Shown: positions 45,247 through 55,865 of the stretch, one piece after another
How the letters are laid out: each line of letters starts with the position of its first letter
How positions within the stretch are numbered: position 1 is the stretch's first letter
Origin: Valencia hispanica
Lineage: Eukaryota > Chordata > Actinopteri > Cyprinodontiformes > Valenciidae
Length of the DNA: 64,000 bases
Direction: 5' to 3'
Assembly: GCA_963556495.2 (NCBI GenBank)
Contig: OY747713.1
Location: 2,963,321-3,027,320, forward strand
The notes under the pieces: generated by a model
What the model was told of the DNA's origin: nothing
What the model saw: the letters and a program-made list of their open reading frames with translations, nothing else
Database searches by the model: none
Program-made: the position numbers and the translations under genes

Positions 45247-45656
45247 GGATGCAAGAAAATATCGATACCGATATATCGCGATATTTTATTTCCCAATATT
45301 GTACCGATATTCAAAGAAAAATATTGTGTGTTTTTTGTAGTTTTTTTTAAAAGATTTGAATGGAACCATTAATGATGACAGTAATTTTTGTAGTAGAATT
45401 AAAAGTCTATCTGGTAGTTTGTGGCTGTTTTCAGCTTCTTGGTTCCAGTGGATCGACTAGATCGAGATCTGTGTAATAAACCTGGATGTGTTAAAGTATG
45501 AAACAGGTTGGAGCGTTTAGATTAATGCTGTGACAGTTTTTCTACAGATAAATTCAGTTTTAAAAATCACAATATATATAGTCTTACTCACAGTATCGTC
45601 TCCCCTGTATCGCGATACATATATCGGCAGATTTTGACCGATACACACCCCTAGAT
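45247..45656 (-). mobile_element. Interspersed MITE-like repeat, copy 3, inverted
   Basis: The reverse complement of 17348-17741: it opens GGGATGCAAGAAAATATCGA and closes TTGACCGATACACACCCCTA. It shares the AATGATGACAGTAATTTTTG and AAACAGGTTGGAGCGTTTAG blocks. Confidence 0.7.
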
Positions 45657-45729
45657 CTGACAGTCAGTTTGGGAGGTTTACGCCAACGACTTTATCTAAA
45701 ACCTGATTTTCATTTAACTCTGATATCCG

Positions 45730-46137
45730 TTGGTTTCTGGAAACTGTCTGAAATCCTCAGATCAGCATGAAAATCACCGGTTTTACTCTGAGGCTGCAGC
45801 TTTCTTCTCCCGTCTCGGTCAGAAACGAAGCACTGTGCTTGCTGAGGGATCTCCTCCTCCTCCTCTTCCTCCTCCGTCCCGTTGCGTAACGGCGTGTAAC
45901 TGCCGGCTGCTGCTCCTCCATTATGGATCCACGCAGGGAAGACGTCTGCCGTCTCTCCTCTTCAGGAGCGCTCCGTCGAACACGCCGTCCCACCAGGAGG
46001 GTTACATAAGAGCAGAGGAGGTTCAGAAGGTTCTGCAGGAGGGGGCGGTGGAGGTCATCCAGGGGGGCAAACATTACAAACTGCCTCATTATTACCTCAC
46101 AGCAGCAAATCACATCAGTTTGATGTCGTTTAGTTGA
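45730..46137 (+). CDS. Unidentified open frame, doubtful gene or exon
   Basis: A frame of 135 codons in moderately CpG-rich DNA. The C-terminal part reads GYIRAEEVQKVLQEGAVEVI, then QGGKHYKLPHYYLTAANHI. This has ordinary protein-like composition with predicted helix and charge balance, unlike most random frames here. The first half is serine/proline-rich and may be non-coding. There is no clear donor or acceptor, and no neighbouring exon is visible. Possibilities are a 5' exon of a gene lying to the right of the window, a pseudogene, or chance. I do not recognise the family. Confidence 0.25.
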   Translation: MVSGNCLKSSDQHENHRFYSEAAAFFSRLGQKRSTVLAEGSPPPPLPPPSRCVTACNCRLLLLHYGSTQGRRLPSLLFRSAPSNTPSHQEGYIRAEEVQKVLQEGAVEVIQGGKHYKLPHYYLTAANHISLMSFS

Positions 46138-46982
46138 AGTTTTCTATTTAGGAATTTTTGGGTCTGTTTTTCCTCCGATTTTTGCATAAGATGGGCTCTT
46201 TCTCTTGGATTACCGTCACTTTGTGTTGTGTTTCACATCTTTTATCTGAAACTTTGCCGATTGTGGTCAGTTTTGTTCCCCTGGCATCAGCAGCAGGTTG
46301 TTGTGGGGCTTTCTGGTTCTGCTTCAGTTGGTTTGAAATCATTTTAACTCTCCTGGTCATTTGTTTCTTTATGCAAAATTTGCACAAAAATTGCTTCCTT
46401 TTTTGTTGTTGCATCCTATAAAAGTGATTTAGCACCAGGTTGCGTCTGGTTTTACTCACTTTTTGCTTGTTTAAACTCATTTGACACATCCTCGTCGTGT
46501 TTGATGTGGCTCCTCGCCCAGGATGTCCTTCTGGTGAGGGGGCCCAAGTATTTGGAGTGTTTCCGGTGCGATGACCAAACTTAACAGCCTTTTATTAAAT
46601 GATGTCACACACAAATTAAATGCTGCAGCGTGCAACACACAACCCCTCCAACCCTGCATTCAAACGCCTGCAGGGAAGATGATACTCTGAGCTCTTTCAA
46701 GCAGCTTTAACAGAAGATCTTGGAGGTTCAGTACATGGCTTTTATTGTGAAGGTCTGCAGGGCTGTCTGTTTATTTGTGGTATATATGTTTGTATGACTG
46801 CTTCCTGTTACTTATTTGGCTGGTCCAGATGAAGCAATCAGCAATCAAGTTTTTCCTCAGCCTTAAAGCCCGAGTTAATTTAGTTTTTTCTGCGTGAAGA
46901 AAGTAACAAAAACATGATCTAAAAGTTTTTGTTCTGCAGTCGTGAAGTCCAACATAAGAGCTACAGTTGTTGGTTGAAATCC
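46138..46982. other. Unassigned sequence
   Basis: T-rich on the + strand, with no recognised element or gene. Confidence 0.3.
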
Positions 46983-48426
46983 CTCAATTCAATTCAGTTT
47001 ATTTATATAGCGCCAATTCACAACAGATGTCATCTCAAGGCTCTTAACAAGAAGTCATTTCAATACATTTATACAAACATTCCAATCAGTTAAAAAGTTT
47101 CCTATTTAAGGAATCCCAGCAGATTGCGTCAGTCATTGGCGTGAGGTTGGGCCCCGTTGATGCAGACTTTCCAACCACAGCAATCCTTCAGCAATCCCTC
47201 ATACTGAGCAAGTATGTGGCGACGATGGAGAGGAAAAACTCCCCTTTAACAGGAAGAAACCTCCAACAGAACCAGAACCAGAACCTGGCTCAGTAGGAGC
47301 GGCCATCTGCCATGACCGTCTGGGGGTTTGAGAAGACAGAGCAGAGACACAGAAGGAACAGAAGATCTGATATAAGAGAACTTTCTATGTTACAGGAAGT
47401 AAAAAGTTGATAACAGGACACAGTGGATGTTCAGTTACTGGGAGCATCATCCCAGTCGATGCCCCCCGTCCAACAGGGCATTGCAGCCAAGCAGGATACC
47501 AGACCAGGTATATCTTCTATGGAGAGAAAAACACTGAGAGAAAACAAAGTTAACAGTCGAAATAACAGAATGTACTGTAATACAACTGGAGAGTAGTAGG
47601 AGAAAAGGAAGTAGCAGAGTGAAGAAAAGTGGTAAGTCTGTCCTCCAGCAGTCTAAGCCTATAGCAGCATAACTACAGAGATAGCTCAGGATGACCTTAG
47701 CCACTCTAACTATAAGCTTTATCAAAAAGGAAAGTTTTAAGCCTGGCCTTAAAAGTAAACAGAGTGTCTGCCTCACGGACTAAAGCTGGGAGCTGGTTCC
47801 ACAGGAGAGGAGCCTGATAACTAAAAGATCTGCCTCCCATTCTACTTTTAGAAATCCTAGGAACTACAAGTAAACCTGCAGTCTGAGAGCAAAGGGCTCT
47901 GTTAGGAACATATGGACCAATCAGATCTCTGATGGATGATGGAGCTGATTATTAAGGGCTTTATATGGAAGAAGGAGGATCTTAAATTATATTCTGGATT
48001 TAACAGGGAGCCAATGAAGGGAAGCTAAAACAGGAGAAATGTGATCTCTCTTTTTAATATTCATCAGAACTCTTGCTGCCGCATTTTGGATCAACTGAAG
48101 TCTTTTAATGGCATTTTGTGGACTTCCTGATAGTAAAGAATTACAGTAGTCCAGCCTTGAGGTAACAAATGCATGGACTAGTTTCTCAGCATCACTCCTG
48201 GACAGGATATTTCTAATTTTAGCAATATTCCGGAGGAGAAAGAAAGAAATCCTAGAAACCTGTTTAATATGGGATTTAAATGTCAAGTCTTGGTCAAAAA
48301 TAACGCCGAGGTTCTTGACGTTATTACTGGGGGCCAATTTAATGCCATCCAGATGAAGTGATTGACTAATCAGTTTCTTTTTTTAGAGCTTCTGGTCCAA
48401 AAACAGCAACTTCTGTTTTGTCAGAA
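46983..48426 (-). mobile_element. L2-like LINE, 5'-truncated, minus strand
   Basis: The 3' terminus (CAATTCAATTCAGTTTATTTATATAGCGCC) is at 46985. The 3' UTR runs to about 47700 and matches the other L2 tails. On the minus strand 47987-48337 encodes NNVKNLGVIFDQDLTFKSHI, RLDYCNSLLSG, LQLIQNAAARVL and LASLHWLPVKSRI, and 47700-47776 encodes the end (FLIKLIV in a shifted frame). The catalytic palm is absent and a frame break lies near 47980. This is the closest relative of the 13780-15345 copy. Confidence 0.85.
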
Positions 48427-48429
48427 TTT

Positions 48430-48642
48430 AAAAGCTCCCATTCCCTTCCATCGCCCTGCCATCGTTTCCCTTCCTTAATGAGAACTTTTTGACCGTCCAT
48501 TCAGACCAGAACCTCTCGACATAAGAACAATTTCTTCCCCTCATGAACAATAACCCTACGACTGTTCCCACCACCCGCTCTGTTTCAGTCACATGACGCT
48601 GTGTTGTGTTTTTGCACTGATCATAACCTGCACTCATTTACC
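48430..48642 (+). mobile_element. LINE 3' tail, left part, split by Tc1
   Basis: Contains GACATAAGAACAATTTCTTCCCC and a tail-like TTTTTGCACTGATCATAACCTGCAC. It continues after the Tc1 element at 50214-50275 with CAATAAAACCTTTCTGATTCTG, a CR1/Rex1-type terminus. The Tc1 therefore inserted at a TA inside this older tail. Confidence 0.6.
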
Positions 48643-48644
48643 TA

Positions 48645-50211
48645 CAGTGGCTTGCAAAAGTATTCGGCCCCCTTGAACTTTTCCACATTTTGTCACATTA
48701 CAGCCACAAACATGAATCAGTTTTATTGGAATTCCAGGTGAAAGACCAAAACAAAGTGGTGTACAGGTGAGAAGTGGAACAAAAATCATACATGATTCCA
48801 AACATTTTTTTACAAATAAATAAGTGAAAAGTGGGGTGTGCGTAATTATTCAGCCCCTTTGGTCTGAGTGCAGTCAGTTGCCCATAGACATTGCCTGATG
48901 AGTGCTAATGACTAAATAGAGGCACCTGTGTGTAATCTAATGTCAGTACAAATACAGCTGCCCTGTGACGGCCTCAGAGGTTGTCTAAGAGAATGTTGGG
49001 AGCAACAACACCATGAAGTCCAAAGAACACACCAGACAGGTCTGGGATAAAGTTATTGAGAAATCTAAAGCAGGCTTAGGCTACAAAAAGATTTCCCAAG
49101 CCTTGAACATCCCACGGAGCGCTGTTCAAGAGATCATTCAGAAATGGAAGGAGTATGGCACAACTGTAAACCTACCAAGACAAGGCCGTCCACCTAAACT
49201 CACAGGCCGAACAAGGAGAGCGCTGATCAGAAATGCAGCCAAGAGGCCCATGGTGACTCTGGATGAGCTGCAGAGATCTACAGCTCAGGTGGGGGAATCT
49301 ATCCATAGGACAACTATTAGTGGTGCACTGCACAAAGTTGGCCTTTATGGAAGAGTGGCAAGAAGAAAGCCATTGTTAAAAGAAAACCATAAGAAGTCCC
49401 GTTTGCAGTTTGCCACAAGCCATGTGGGGGACACAGCAAACATGTGGAAGAAGGTGCTCTGGTCAGATGAGACCAAAATGCAAAACTAACACTGCACATC
49501 ACTCTGAACACACCATCCCCACTGTCAAATATGGTGGTGGCAGCATCATGCTCTGGGGGTGCTTCTCTTAAGCAGGGACAGGGAAGCTGGTCAGAGTTGA
49601 TGGGAAGATGGATGGAGCCAAATCCAGGGCAATCTTGGAAGAAAACCTCTTGGAGTCTGCAAAAGACTTGAGACTGGGGCGGAGGTTCACCTTCCAGCAG
49701 GACAACGACCCTAAACATAAAGCCAGGGTAACAATGGAATGGTTTAAAACAAAACATATCCATGTGTTAGAATGGCCCAGTCAAAGTCCAGATCTAAATC
49801 CAATCCAGAATCTGTGGCAAGATCTGAAAACTGCTGTTCACAAACGCTGTCCATCTAATCTGACTGAGCTGGAGCTGTTTTGCAAAGAAGAATGAGCAAG
49901 AATTTCAGTCTGTAGATGTGCAAAGCTGGTAGAGACATACCCTAAAAGACTGGCAGCTGGAAGTGCAGCAAAAGGTGGTTCTACAAAGTATTGACTCAGG
50001 GGGCTGAATAATTACGCACACCCCACTTTTCACTTATTTATTTGTAAAAAATGTTTGGAATCATGTATGATTTTCGTTCCACTTCTCACATGTACACCAC
50101 TTTGTTTTGGTCTTTCACCTGGAATTCCAATAAAACTGATTCATGTTTGTGGCTGAAATGTGACAAAATGTGGAAAAGTTCAAGGGGGCCGAATACTTTT
50201 GCAAGGCACTG
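48645..50211 (+). mobile_element. Nearly full-length Tc1-like transposon
   Basis: 1567 bases between TA dinucleotides (48643-48644 and 50212-50213). The ends CAGTGGCTTGCAAAAGTATT and its inverse are the tips of about 225-bp inverted repeats (48645-48870 and 49990-50211). These share GAACTTTTCCACATTTTGTC and GAAAAGTGGGGTGTGCGTAA, so this is an IR/DR-type Tc1 element. The high arm identity implies a fairly recent insertion. The transposase between the arms is inactivated. Confidence 0.9.
49013..49895 (+). pseudogene. Tc1 transposase pseudogene
   Basis: The frame opens at ATG 49013 (MKSKEHTRQVWDKVIEKSKA) with a paired-like bipartite DNA-binding domain (GYKKISQALNIPRSAVQEII, GRPPKLTGRTRRALI). 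It reaches the first catalytic Asp in VLWSDETK near 49470, then shifts frame and stops at 49489. In the +1 frame the sequence continues as [19 protein letters not shown], then another stop. The last part (49608-49895) holds [15 protein letters not shown] with the second Asp. It also holds [15 protein letters not shown], where the third catalytic residue, normally Glu in NPIENLW, is Gln. There are thus at least three independent lesions. The original protein would have been about 340 residues. Confidence 0.9.
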
Positions 50212-50213
50212 TA

Positions 50214-50275
50214 TTTTCCTAATGTTAAGAACCTGTTCATGCATATGGCAATAAAACCTTTCTGATTCTGATCTG
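50214..50275 (+). mobile_element. LINE 3' tail, right part
   Basis: Continues the tail interrupted at 48642. Ends CAATAAAACCTTTCTGATTCTG, similar to 7418-7434. Confidence 0.6.
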
Positions 50276-51229
50276 AATTTGTTGTTATGAAAGAAAATAT
50301 GAAATTTAGGTATTTTTTTGCAAGTGTCTGCAAATAAAGAAAACCTCATCTGCTTATTTTCTGCACAATTATTTTGTTGCTTTAATGTTAATGTCACATA
50401 AATGCATGTATAGATATATTTTTCCATCCTTACTCTGCTGTATCATTGCAGCCCTGCACAGTGGGGGAACCTGTTAACCAATATTTTCTTCATCTTCTGT
50501 TCTTGTTGTTCTGACGAGAAGGTGGTGGGTGGGTGGGCAGATTGAGGGGTAAAAATAAAGAGCAACGAGAATGAGTCACCATTCCCTGAATCCCAGTCTG
50601 GATAAAAATACCTCCTCATAGATGCACGTGCAAACATACGCTGCTCCACGCGTGGCTCGCGTTACATAAGCTGCAGCGTGGGAGGTGAGATGCGAGGCGT
50701 GTATAATTCATCAATGCGGGGTGGCTCCCCAACGCTTGGTCTGATACTCGGTTCTGCCTGAACGGGCCTGAGAACCGGGTTCTTCTTCTGCCGAAGCGAC
50801 GGAGCTGATGGAGGAGCTTTCAGGGAGCAGGATGGCTCCTGATGTAAGCGGGTGGCTGCTGATACTCAGGGAGGGCTTTTACACTCATTCATGAAAAACA
50901 ATGTTAAGAAGCTAAAACAAAGATCTCTCCACCAACTCCTGAGAGAATCATCCATCCCTTTTTCTGCTGCAGAAGCAGAAATATGAGTCACTGTGTGCTG
51001 AACAGTTCTTCTTCTTTTAGTTTTATTCAACAAATAAAAAAATATGACTTGGGATTAAAAAAAGGCTGGAAAAACTGAAAGCAGAAAGTCAAGAGAACTG
51101 TTGAAGACCACATCAAGGAACGTCTGGAGAACTGGGTGGAGCATAGAGAACTGTTCAGGGAACCAGGTGGAGATGATCTGAGCTTTGAGACATGGAGCTT
51201 GATCCTGCTGGGTCCACTGTGGTCAGAAA
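50276..51229. other. Unassigned sequence
   Basis: No gene recognised. 50640-50870 is moderately GC-rich and free of transposon landmarks, but too short to argue for constraint. Confidence 0.3.
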
Positions 51230-51384
51230 GGGGATGGAGACGGTCACCGGGTTAGTACCAGGGTACCCAATATGTCTCCCACACCATAACGCCGCCACCT
51301 CCAGCCTGAACCGCTGATGGATCCATGCTTTCCTGTTGACACCGAGTTCTGACCCAACCGGCTGACTGTTGGAGCTGGAGTACC
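51230..51384 (-). mobile_element. Degraded interspersed repeat
   Basis: CCCACACCATAACGCCGCCACC followed by CAGCCTGAACCGCTGATGG (51280-51319) is a phrase found in common fish DNA repeats. No ends or frame are visible. Confidence 0.4.
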
Positions 51385-51530
51385 TGGAGAGAGCCAACGT
51401 GTGCACGAGGAGAACATGCAAAAACTCCATGCAGAAATCCCCAGGCCCTCAGGGGATTCGAACCTAAGATTTTCCTGCTGCAAGGCAGCGGTAACACCAA
51501 CAACCAGGCCACGTTCAGAGTCTTTCTGAT
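51385..51530 (-). repeat. tRNA-like SINE-type remnant
   Basis: AGGGGATTCGAACCTAAGATTTTCCTGC followed by AAGGCAGCGGTAACACCAAC resembles the reverse complement of a tRNA-derived head. GATTCGAACC is the reverse complement of the box B consensus GGTTCGAATCC. The preceding GAGGAGAACATGCAAAAACTCCATGCAGAAA phrase is commonly linked to it in fish repeats. Not a functional tRNA: box A and a complete cloverleaf are not visible. Confidence 0.5.
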
Positions 51531-51552
51531 GCTCCTTCACCAGGTTGTCTAC

Positions 51553-51640
51553 ATCAGTGGTCCCCAACCAAATTTTTTTCACTACGAACCTGTTTAATAT
51601 CAGACAATATTCACACGGACCGCAGGATAAATGCAGCTCA
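51553..51640 (+). mobile_element. hAT-like terminus fragment
   Basis: CAGTGGTCCCCAACCAAATTTTTTTC, then CACACGGACCGCAGGATAAA, matches the style of hAT ends (CAGTGGTCCCCAACC ... CACGGACCGGT). Confidence 0.5.
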
Positions 51641-52857
51641 ATAAAAACAAACAACGGCCATAAAAATCTGGGTTATTTAAAAATATTCTAAATGTAAATC
51701 CAATGTGTGCTCTTAGCTTTATTAGCAGTGTCCGTGTAACAACGCGCCAACAACATACCATGAGTAACATCCTAACGCTCTCTGGTTGCTATGGTAATGT
51801 CTAAACACACATTCAAAATACGATTTACCGCAAAAACGAATATAAAGTGCATGGAAAAATCCAATTCACCACAACGCTGAATCAGTGGGAGCCCTGTGGC
51901 TGTTTCTCTGTAACGAGACGGTCTGTCTGGGGCCGTTATAAAGGTTCTGTTGCTTCATTAGAAAGCCGGCTAGCATATATTAAAGAGCGGGGGTGCGGTC
52001 CATGGAAATCGCCTGTCCTGATAGATCCATATTTTAAATACGACTACTGGTGGTGTCTTTTTCATTAAAGTTGTAGGCTCTTCTTCTGTCTCTGTAATGG
52101 ACCTTTTCCTTCCGTAAAGAAACTTTTCAGAGACTTCTGTTTTTAACCACTTTGCTGAGCGTAAATTATCGGATGACCGAAGCGCCGGCCGAGCATCCGG
52201 CTTCTCCTCGTAATAAGCTCACCGGTCCATAAGGGTTTAGCGGACTACAACTGTGATGGTTTTCCAGTGGTTGCCATGGAGATGATGCCCCCTTTAGCTG
52301 ATATGATCTTTGAAGATGTTCCTCCTCCTCTGACAGCAGATGTGCGTTAGGTTTGCTGTTGCCATGACCTGTTCTCCTGTCTTTGCCATTTTGAAGACTG
52401 GCTGAGAGAAATAAGCCTCCATCCTATCATAATGAGGCTCCTAGAAAAACAGGAGCCCCTGGTTTAATAAAAGCTCCAAGATTTTATGATCAAACTAAAA
52501 ATGAAGTTCACATTTAACGCGTTTACACCGGTCGATTAATTAGTAGAATTAACGCAAATGATTTTTAAAAACGCGATTAAAGCATGCACAGAATGACGCG
52601 CCCTGTTTATCCCACAACATTCAATCCGCGCCGATTTCAGTGCTCGCTCGCTCGTCACGTTAACAGCATATGCAGCGATAACTTCCCAACAGGTAAGCCT
52701 TGGCTAACAAACAAGCTAACATAGCTAACCAGCACTGCAGCTGCAAGATAACTGCAAATTATGACAGTGGGAACGAGTAATGTAAAGGTTTGGTGTCACA
52801 GCATTTGCGCTGACATGGCGGTGTTGATAAACACATAATCCCTCAATTATCCAGAAA
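51641..52857. other. Mostly unassigned; hAT-like end at 52510-52610
   Basis: At 52512-52590 alternating TTAACGC/GATTAATTAG/ACGCGATTAA phrases resemble a class of hAT-like termini. A related phrase (ATTAATCGTGATTAATTAGA) lies at 58240-58261 followed by TTTGACAGCCCTT. The two might be opposite ends of one element now 5.7 kb apart, or two separate copies. No gene is supported. Confidence 0.35.
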
Positions 52858-53075
52858 AATGTAATTCAAAAATACTTAATTGATCCCAGAGGTAAAACAA
52901 GTGTTGTTGTAGCTCATACTATTTAATTCTTCAAGGAGTTGTTGTAGATCCTGATGGCTGTGGAACAAAGAAGCCTTTGACGGAAGACACTCTGTTTTTA
53001 TAGGAAGACGATGGTCAGGGTTGTCCAACATTAATAAGAAACTGTCAGCTTTACATTCAGAAAGTGTTAACCAGT
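52858..53075 (-). mobile_element. Rex/Babar-like LINE 3' tail fragment
   Basis: AATTCAAAAATACTTAATTGATCCCAGAGG, GTTGTTGTAGCTCATACTATT and the later GGAAGACACTCTGTTTTTATA are diverged copies of 59658-59860. Non-coding 5'-truncated insertion. Confidence 0.75.
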
Positions 53076-53219
53076 TAGGTTGCCTTAGCAACCGGCTAAA
53101 AGATAAATAAGTTAAAAGGGTCGCGTGTAAATGTGATGGTGGAGTTCAAAACTAAAGTTACATGGATCTCTCCTGTATTTACTTAATAAAAAAGAGCAAG
53201 TTTCCAGTTTTGTCATTTA

Positions 53220-53800
53220 TTTACACCCAAGGGGCCAAACTCCGCCGCTCAGACTTGAGGCCATCCCGGAAGTAACAAAAATTGCAGTTCACCCCTTCAT
53301 CCACTAGGGGCTGGCTCCAGAAAGGAGCAAGCTCCCATTGACTCCCATGTTAAAAAGGCCAACTTCACAGCAGAAATAAACATGTTTACAGCCTGGTTCA
53401 AAAAAACATTTTAGGTTTAATAGGTCAGGTTTATCGTCATGACAACTCTGAGGGGGGTGAATTTGTTTCTAACTCATCCGTTTAGACCTAATTTAATCGT
53501 GAAAATATGAATAATTAGGGGCGTGTCCTTTTGATTGACAGGCTAACGGTGGCTAGCAGCTTGCCGCCATAGACTGCTTACCCCCCCCCCCTCTGCTTGC
53601 TCCGGGGAAGGCCTTCAGCCTGGGACTCACGTTAAGACTCTGGCCATTTACTTTCTCTGAACTTGGACATCAGTTGTATCCACAAACTTTATTAGTGTTT
53701 AGATATAAATCGTGCACTTATTGGACAAACATGGCTTGCTGTGGTACTGATTGCACTAACAGACCGTCCAAGAAGTCTCTGCTCCATTTGCAAGTAAAAT
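53220..53800 (+). pseudogene. THAP-domain N-terminal exon of a transposon
   Basis: ATG at 53731 encodes MACCGTDCTNRPSKKSLLHL followed by a donor-like GTAAAA at 53794. The spacing Cys-x3-Cys followed by Asn-Arg is the start of a C2CH THAP zinc finger, the DNA-binding domain of P-element and Kolobok-type transposases. The 500 bases before it (for example CTCCCATTGACTCCCATGTTAAAAAGGCC at 53329) are a repeat I know from many fish sequences. The rest of the finger (the second Cys and His, and AVPxF motif) would lie in a following exon that I do not find. Confidence 0.5.
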
Positions 53801-53916
53801 TATATTTCTGTACCTTAATTTGTAGGTGCAGCTCCTGCTAGCTGAGCTTGTTAATTAGCAAAGTAGCTAGTTAACCACTCTGGGAAACTACAAACTGAAC
53901 AGGTTAAGATGTTGTG

Positions 53917-54262
53917 CATTTAAGATAAGGCTGCTTGGTCGAACATGGGTTGAAATGATCACATTTCTTATTTACTTTACATGTCGATTTATTCAAACTT
54001 CACATAGTTTTAGTAAAAGCTATGGACAAACGGGGCTTCATGATTTTATTTGACAAAATTATTGAATTGTGCTCATTTCACCGTCAAAATAACCTATTGA
54101 TCGCTTCGCAGTCAAGACACAAACACACACACACACATTATATAATGTGTGTGTGTGTGTTTGTGTGTACCAACACGTTATTTTGACGGTTTTAACATGT
54201 TAAGTAGATAAGAAATGTGATCATTTCAACCCATTGTCGACCAAGCTGCCTTATCTTAGAGG
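53917..54262. repeat. Imperfect inverted repeat around a CA/TG palindrome
   Basis: Left block AAGATAAGGCTGCTTGGTCG (53921) plus AACATGGGTTGAAATGATCA matches, inverted, TGATCATTTCAACCCATTGT plus CGACCAAGCTGCCTTATCTT (54217-54255). At the centre ACACACACACATTATATAAT runs into GTGTGTGTGTGTGTTTG (54120-54166), itself self-complementary. The two TTTTGACGGT / ACCGTCAAAAT phrases also pair. The whole block could fold into one long stem. Confidence 0.8.
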
Positions 54263-55499
54263 CACGTTTAAAAAAATTACCTTATTTTTTCCAACTAATT
54301 CCAGATATATTTCATATTTTGTTGTCAGAGAGTTTTTACTTTTTAAAATGTACAAGAGTTGTCATTTAAGGCAGTAACCATTTCTGATGTGCTGTCATGG
54401 GATTTTGACCTTCATTGTTGTACTTTTATACATACACCAATAAGTGTTATATGTCTGTGTGCTCATTTGTTTACAGTTTGTCTTGTTGTGGTGAGTTGAT
54501 TTCCAACTAAGACGGGCAATGCTGAAATTTTAAGTTGTTTTTAATATACAATGTTTTTTTCTTACAGATTATATCAATCGCCTAAAAGTACAGGAAGATC
54601 ATAAGGAGAAGTACTTAACATTATGTGTGCATCACCTTTAATGCCACTTCTTTCATATCCTTAGGTGCTGTCCGTTTTTTGTTTTGATTAAATGAACACG
54701 AATGAATAAAGTTTCTGTTTTTCTTTCACACAAAGATATTGTTTCCATCTCAAGAAAAAAAAATCATAGTTTTGTAGCCACATAATTAGTATGATTTGGC
54801 TTTGTAATATTGCAGACGCCAAGGTTTATTTTAATATTTAGATGTTGAAGGAATTTATCAAATTCAAAAATACAGTTGGCTGATAAATTATTTGTTTGAC
54901 TTCTTATTTCTTCCCTTGTTATATACTGTTGGAAAAAAATATTGGTCAGCCTTATTATAGAGAATAAAAAATTGCATTTTTTTAAACAAAAGATTCTATA
55001 AAAGAAAGGGACACACGGTGTCCAATATTGAATTAATTATAAAAATAAGGGGGGCCAGAAAGCAGAAGAGACTTACGTACAGTAAAATGGGGTTTGGGGG
55101 GGGCAGAGTTGTCAACAGTGTTATGGCAACAGATGTAATTATTGGAAAAAAAGAACTACACCAACAACACATTAGACAACAATCAGGGCTATATGTATAA
55201 CTTTCGCTTTAACATCAATTGTCCAAAAGGCCAGATTCAAAAGCAGCGACACTCCTAACTGGAAGCCTTTCACTACCGTTCAAGATGGCCTTTAAGAAAA
55301 TTAGCAATATCACTTGAACACATATCATTTCCCCTATTTGTGAAATAAACTTTGTCTGACAAAAATATCCCTGGACTGTCATGTCTAATGTGAGGATGCA
55401 TAAAGATGGCGCCATTTAAACTAGGAATAAAAGAAGCCATAACACTGTTGACAAACCTGCTGGCTTTTTCTATTTTTGCTGGGTTTACACCTGCCCTTT
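54263..55499. other. Unassigned AT-rich sequence
   Basis: No gene is supported. AATAAA-rich. A short G-rich run lies at about 55092-55104. Probably more of the transposon that carries the THAP and SGNH pieces, but this is inference. Confidence 0.3.
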
Positions 55500-55795
55500 A
55501 TCGCCGTTGGGTGATGGAGGCGAAGATGATGGACATCTGAGGGTGGAGAAGGTAAAGCTGGTGCAGGTCCTCCATCATGTTCACCAACTGGACACTGCTG
55601 ACCACCCCCATGTCATCTCCGCCACAGCTGATGATGAGGACGTCTAGAGCTGCTCTTCCTCCTTTCCACCTCAGCCAAACCAGGAGATACGGACGTCTGG
55701 GAGGCCGAGGTTTCCTCCGATGGTTTCTTCAGCTCTCTCAGAACTATGTCGGACATAGCTGTCTCCAATGATCCAAATGGCTATGGAGAAAAAAA
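55500..55795 (-). pseudogene. SGNH-hydrolase-like coding remnant
   Basis: On the minus strand a segment from about 55790 reads WIIGDSYVRHSSERAEETIG, then GNLGLPDVRISWFG and a stop. A second piece, in another frame, reads ALDVLIISCGGDDMGVVSSV, then QLVNMMEDLHQLYLLHPQMS and IIFASITQRR. GDSY is block I of SGNH/GDSL hydrolases with the catalytic Ser. CGGDDMG corresponds to the GGND block, with Asn replaced by Asp. A deletion and frame break separate the two. Domains of this kind travel within fish repeats. It is not a working enzyme: the final DxxH block is not visible. Confidence 0.65.
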
Positions 55796-55865
55796 CCAGC
55801 ATAATGAATGGCAGTTGCTCAGGTGTGGCTTATCGGTTGAAAGTATAATACTATTAAAATTCTAC

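Noticed and set aside
51385..51530. Functional tRNA gene
   Set aside because: Only a box B-like GATTCGAACC is visible. A full cloverleaf, box A and a terminator are not found, and the surrounding phrase is typical of a dispersed repeat.
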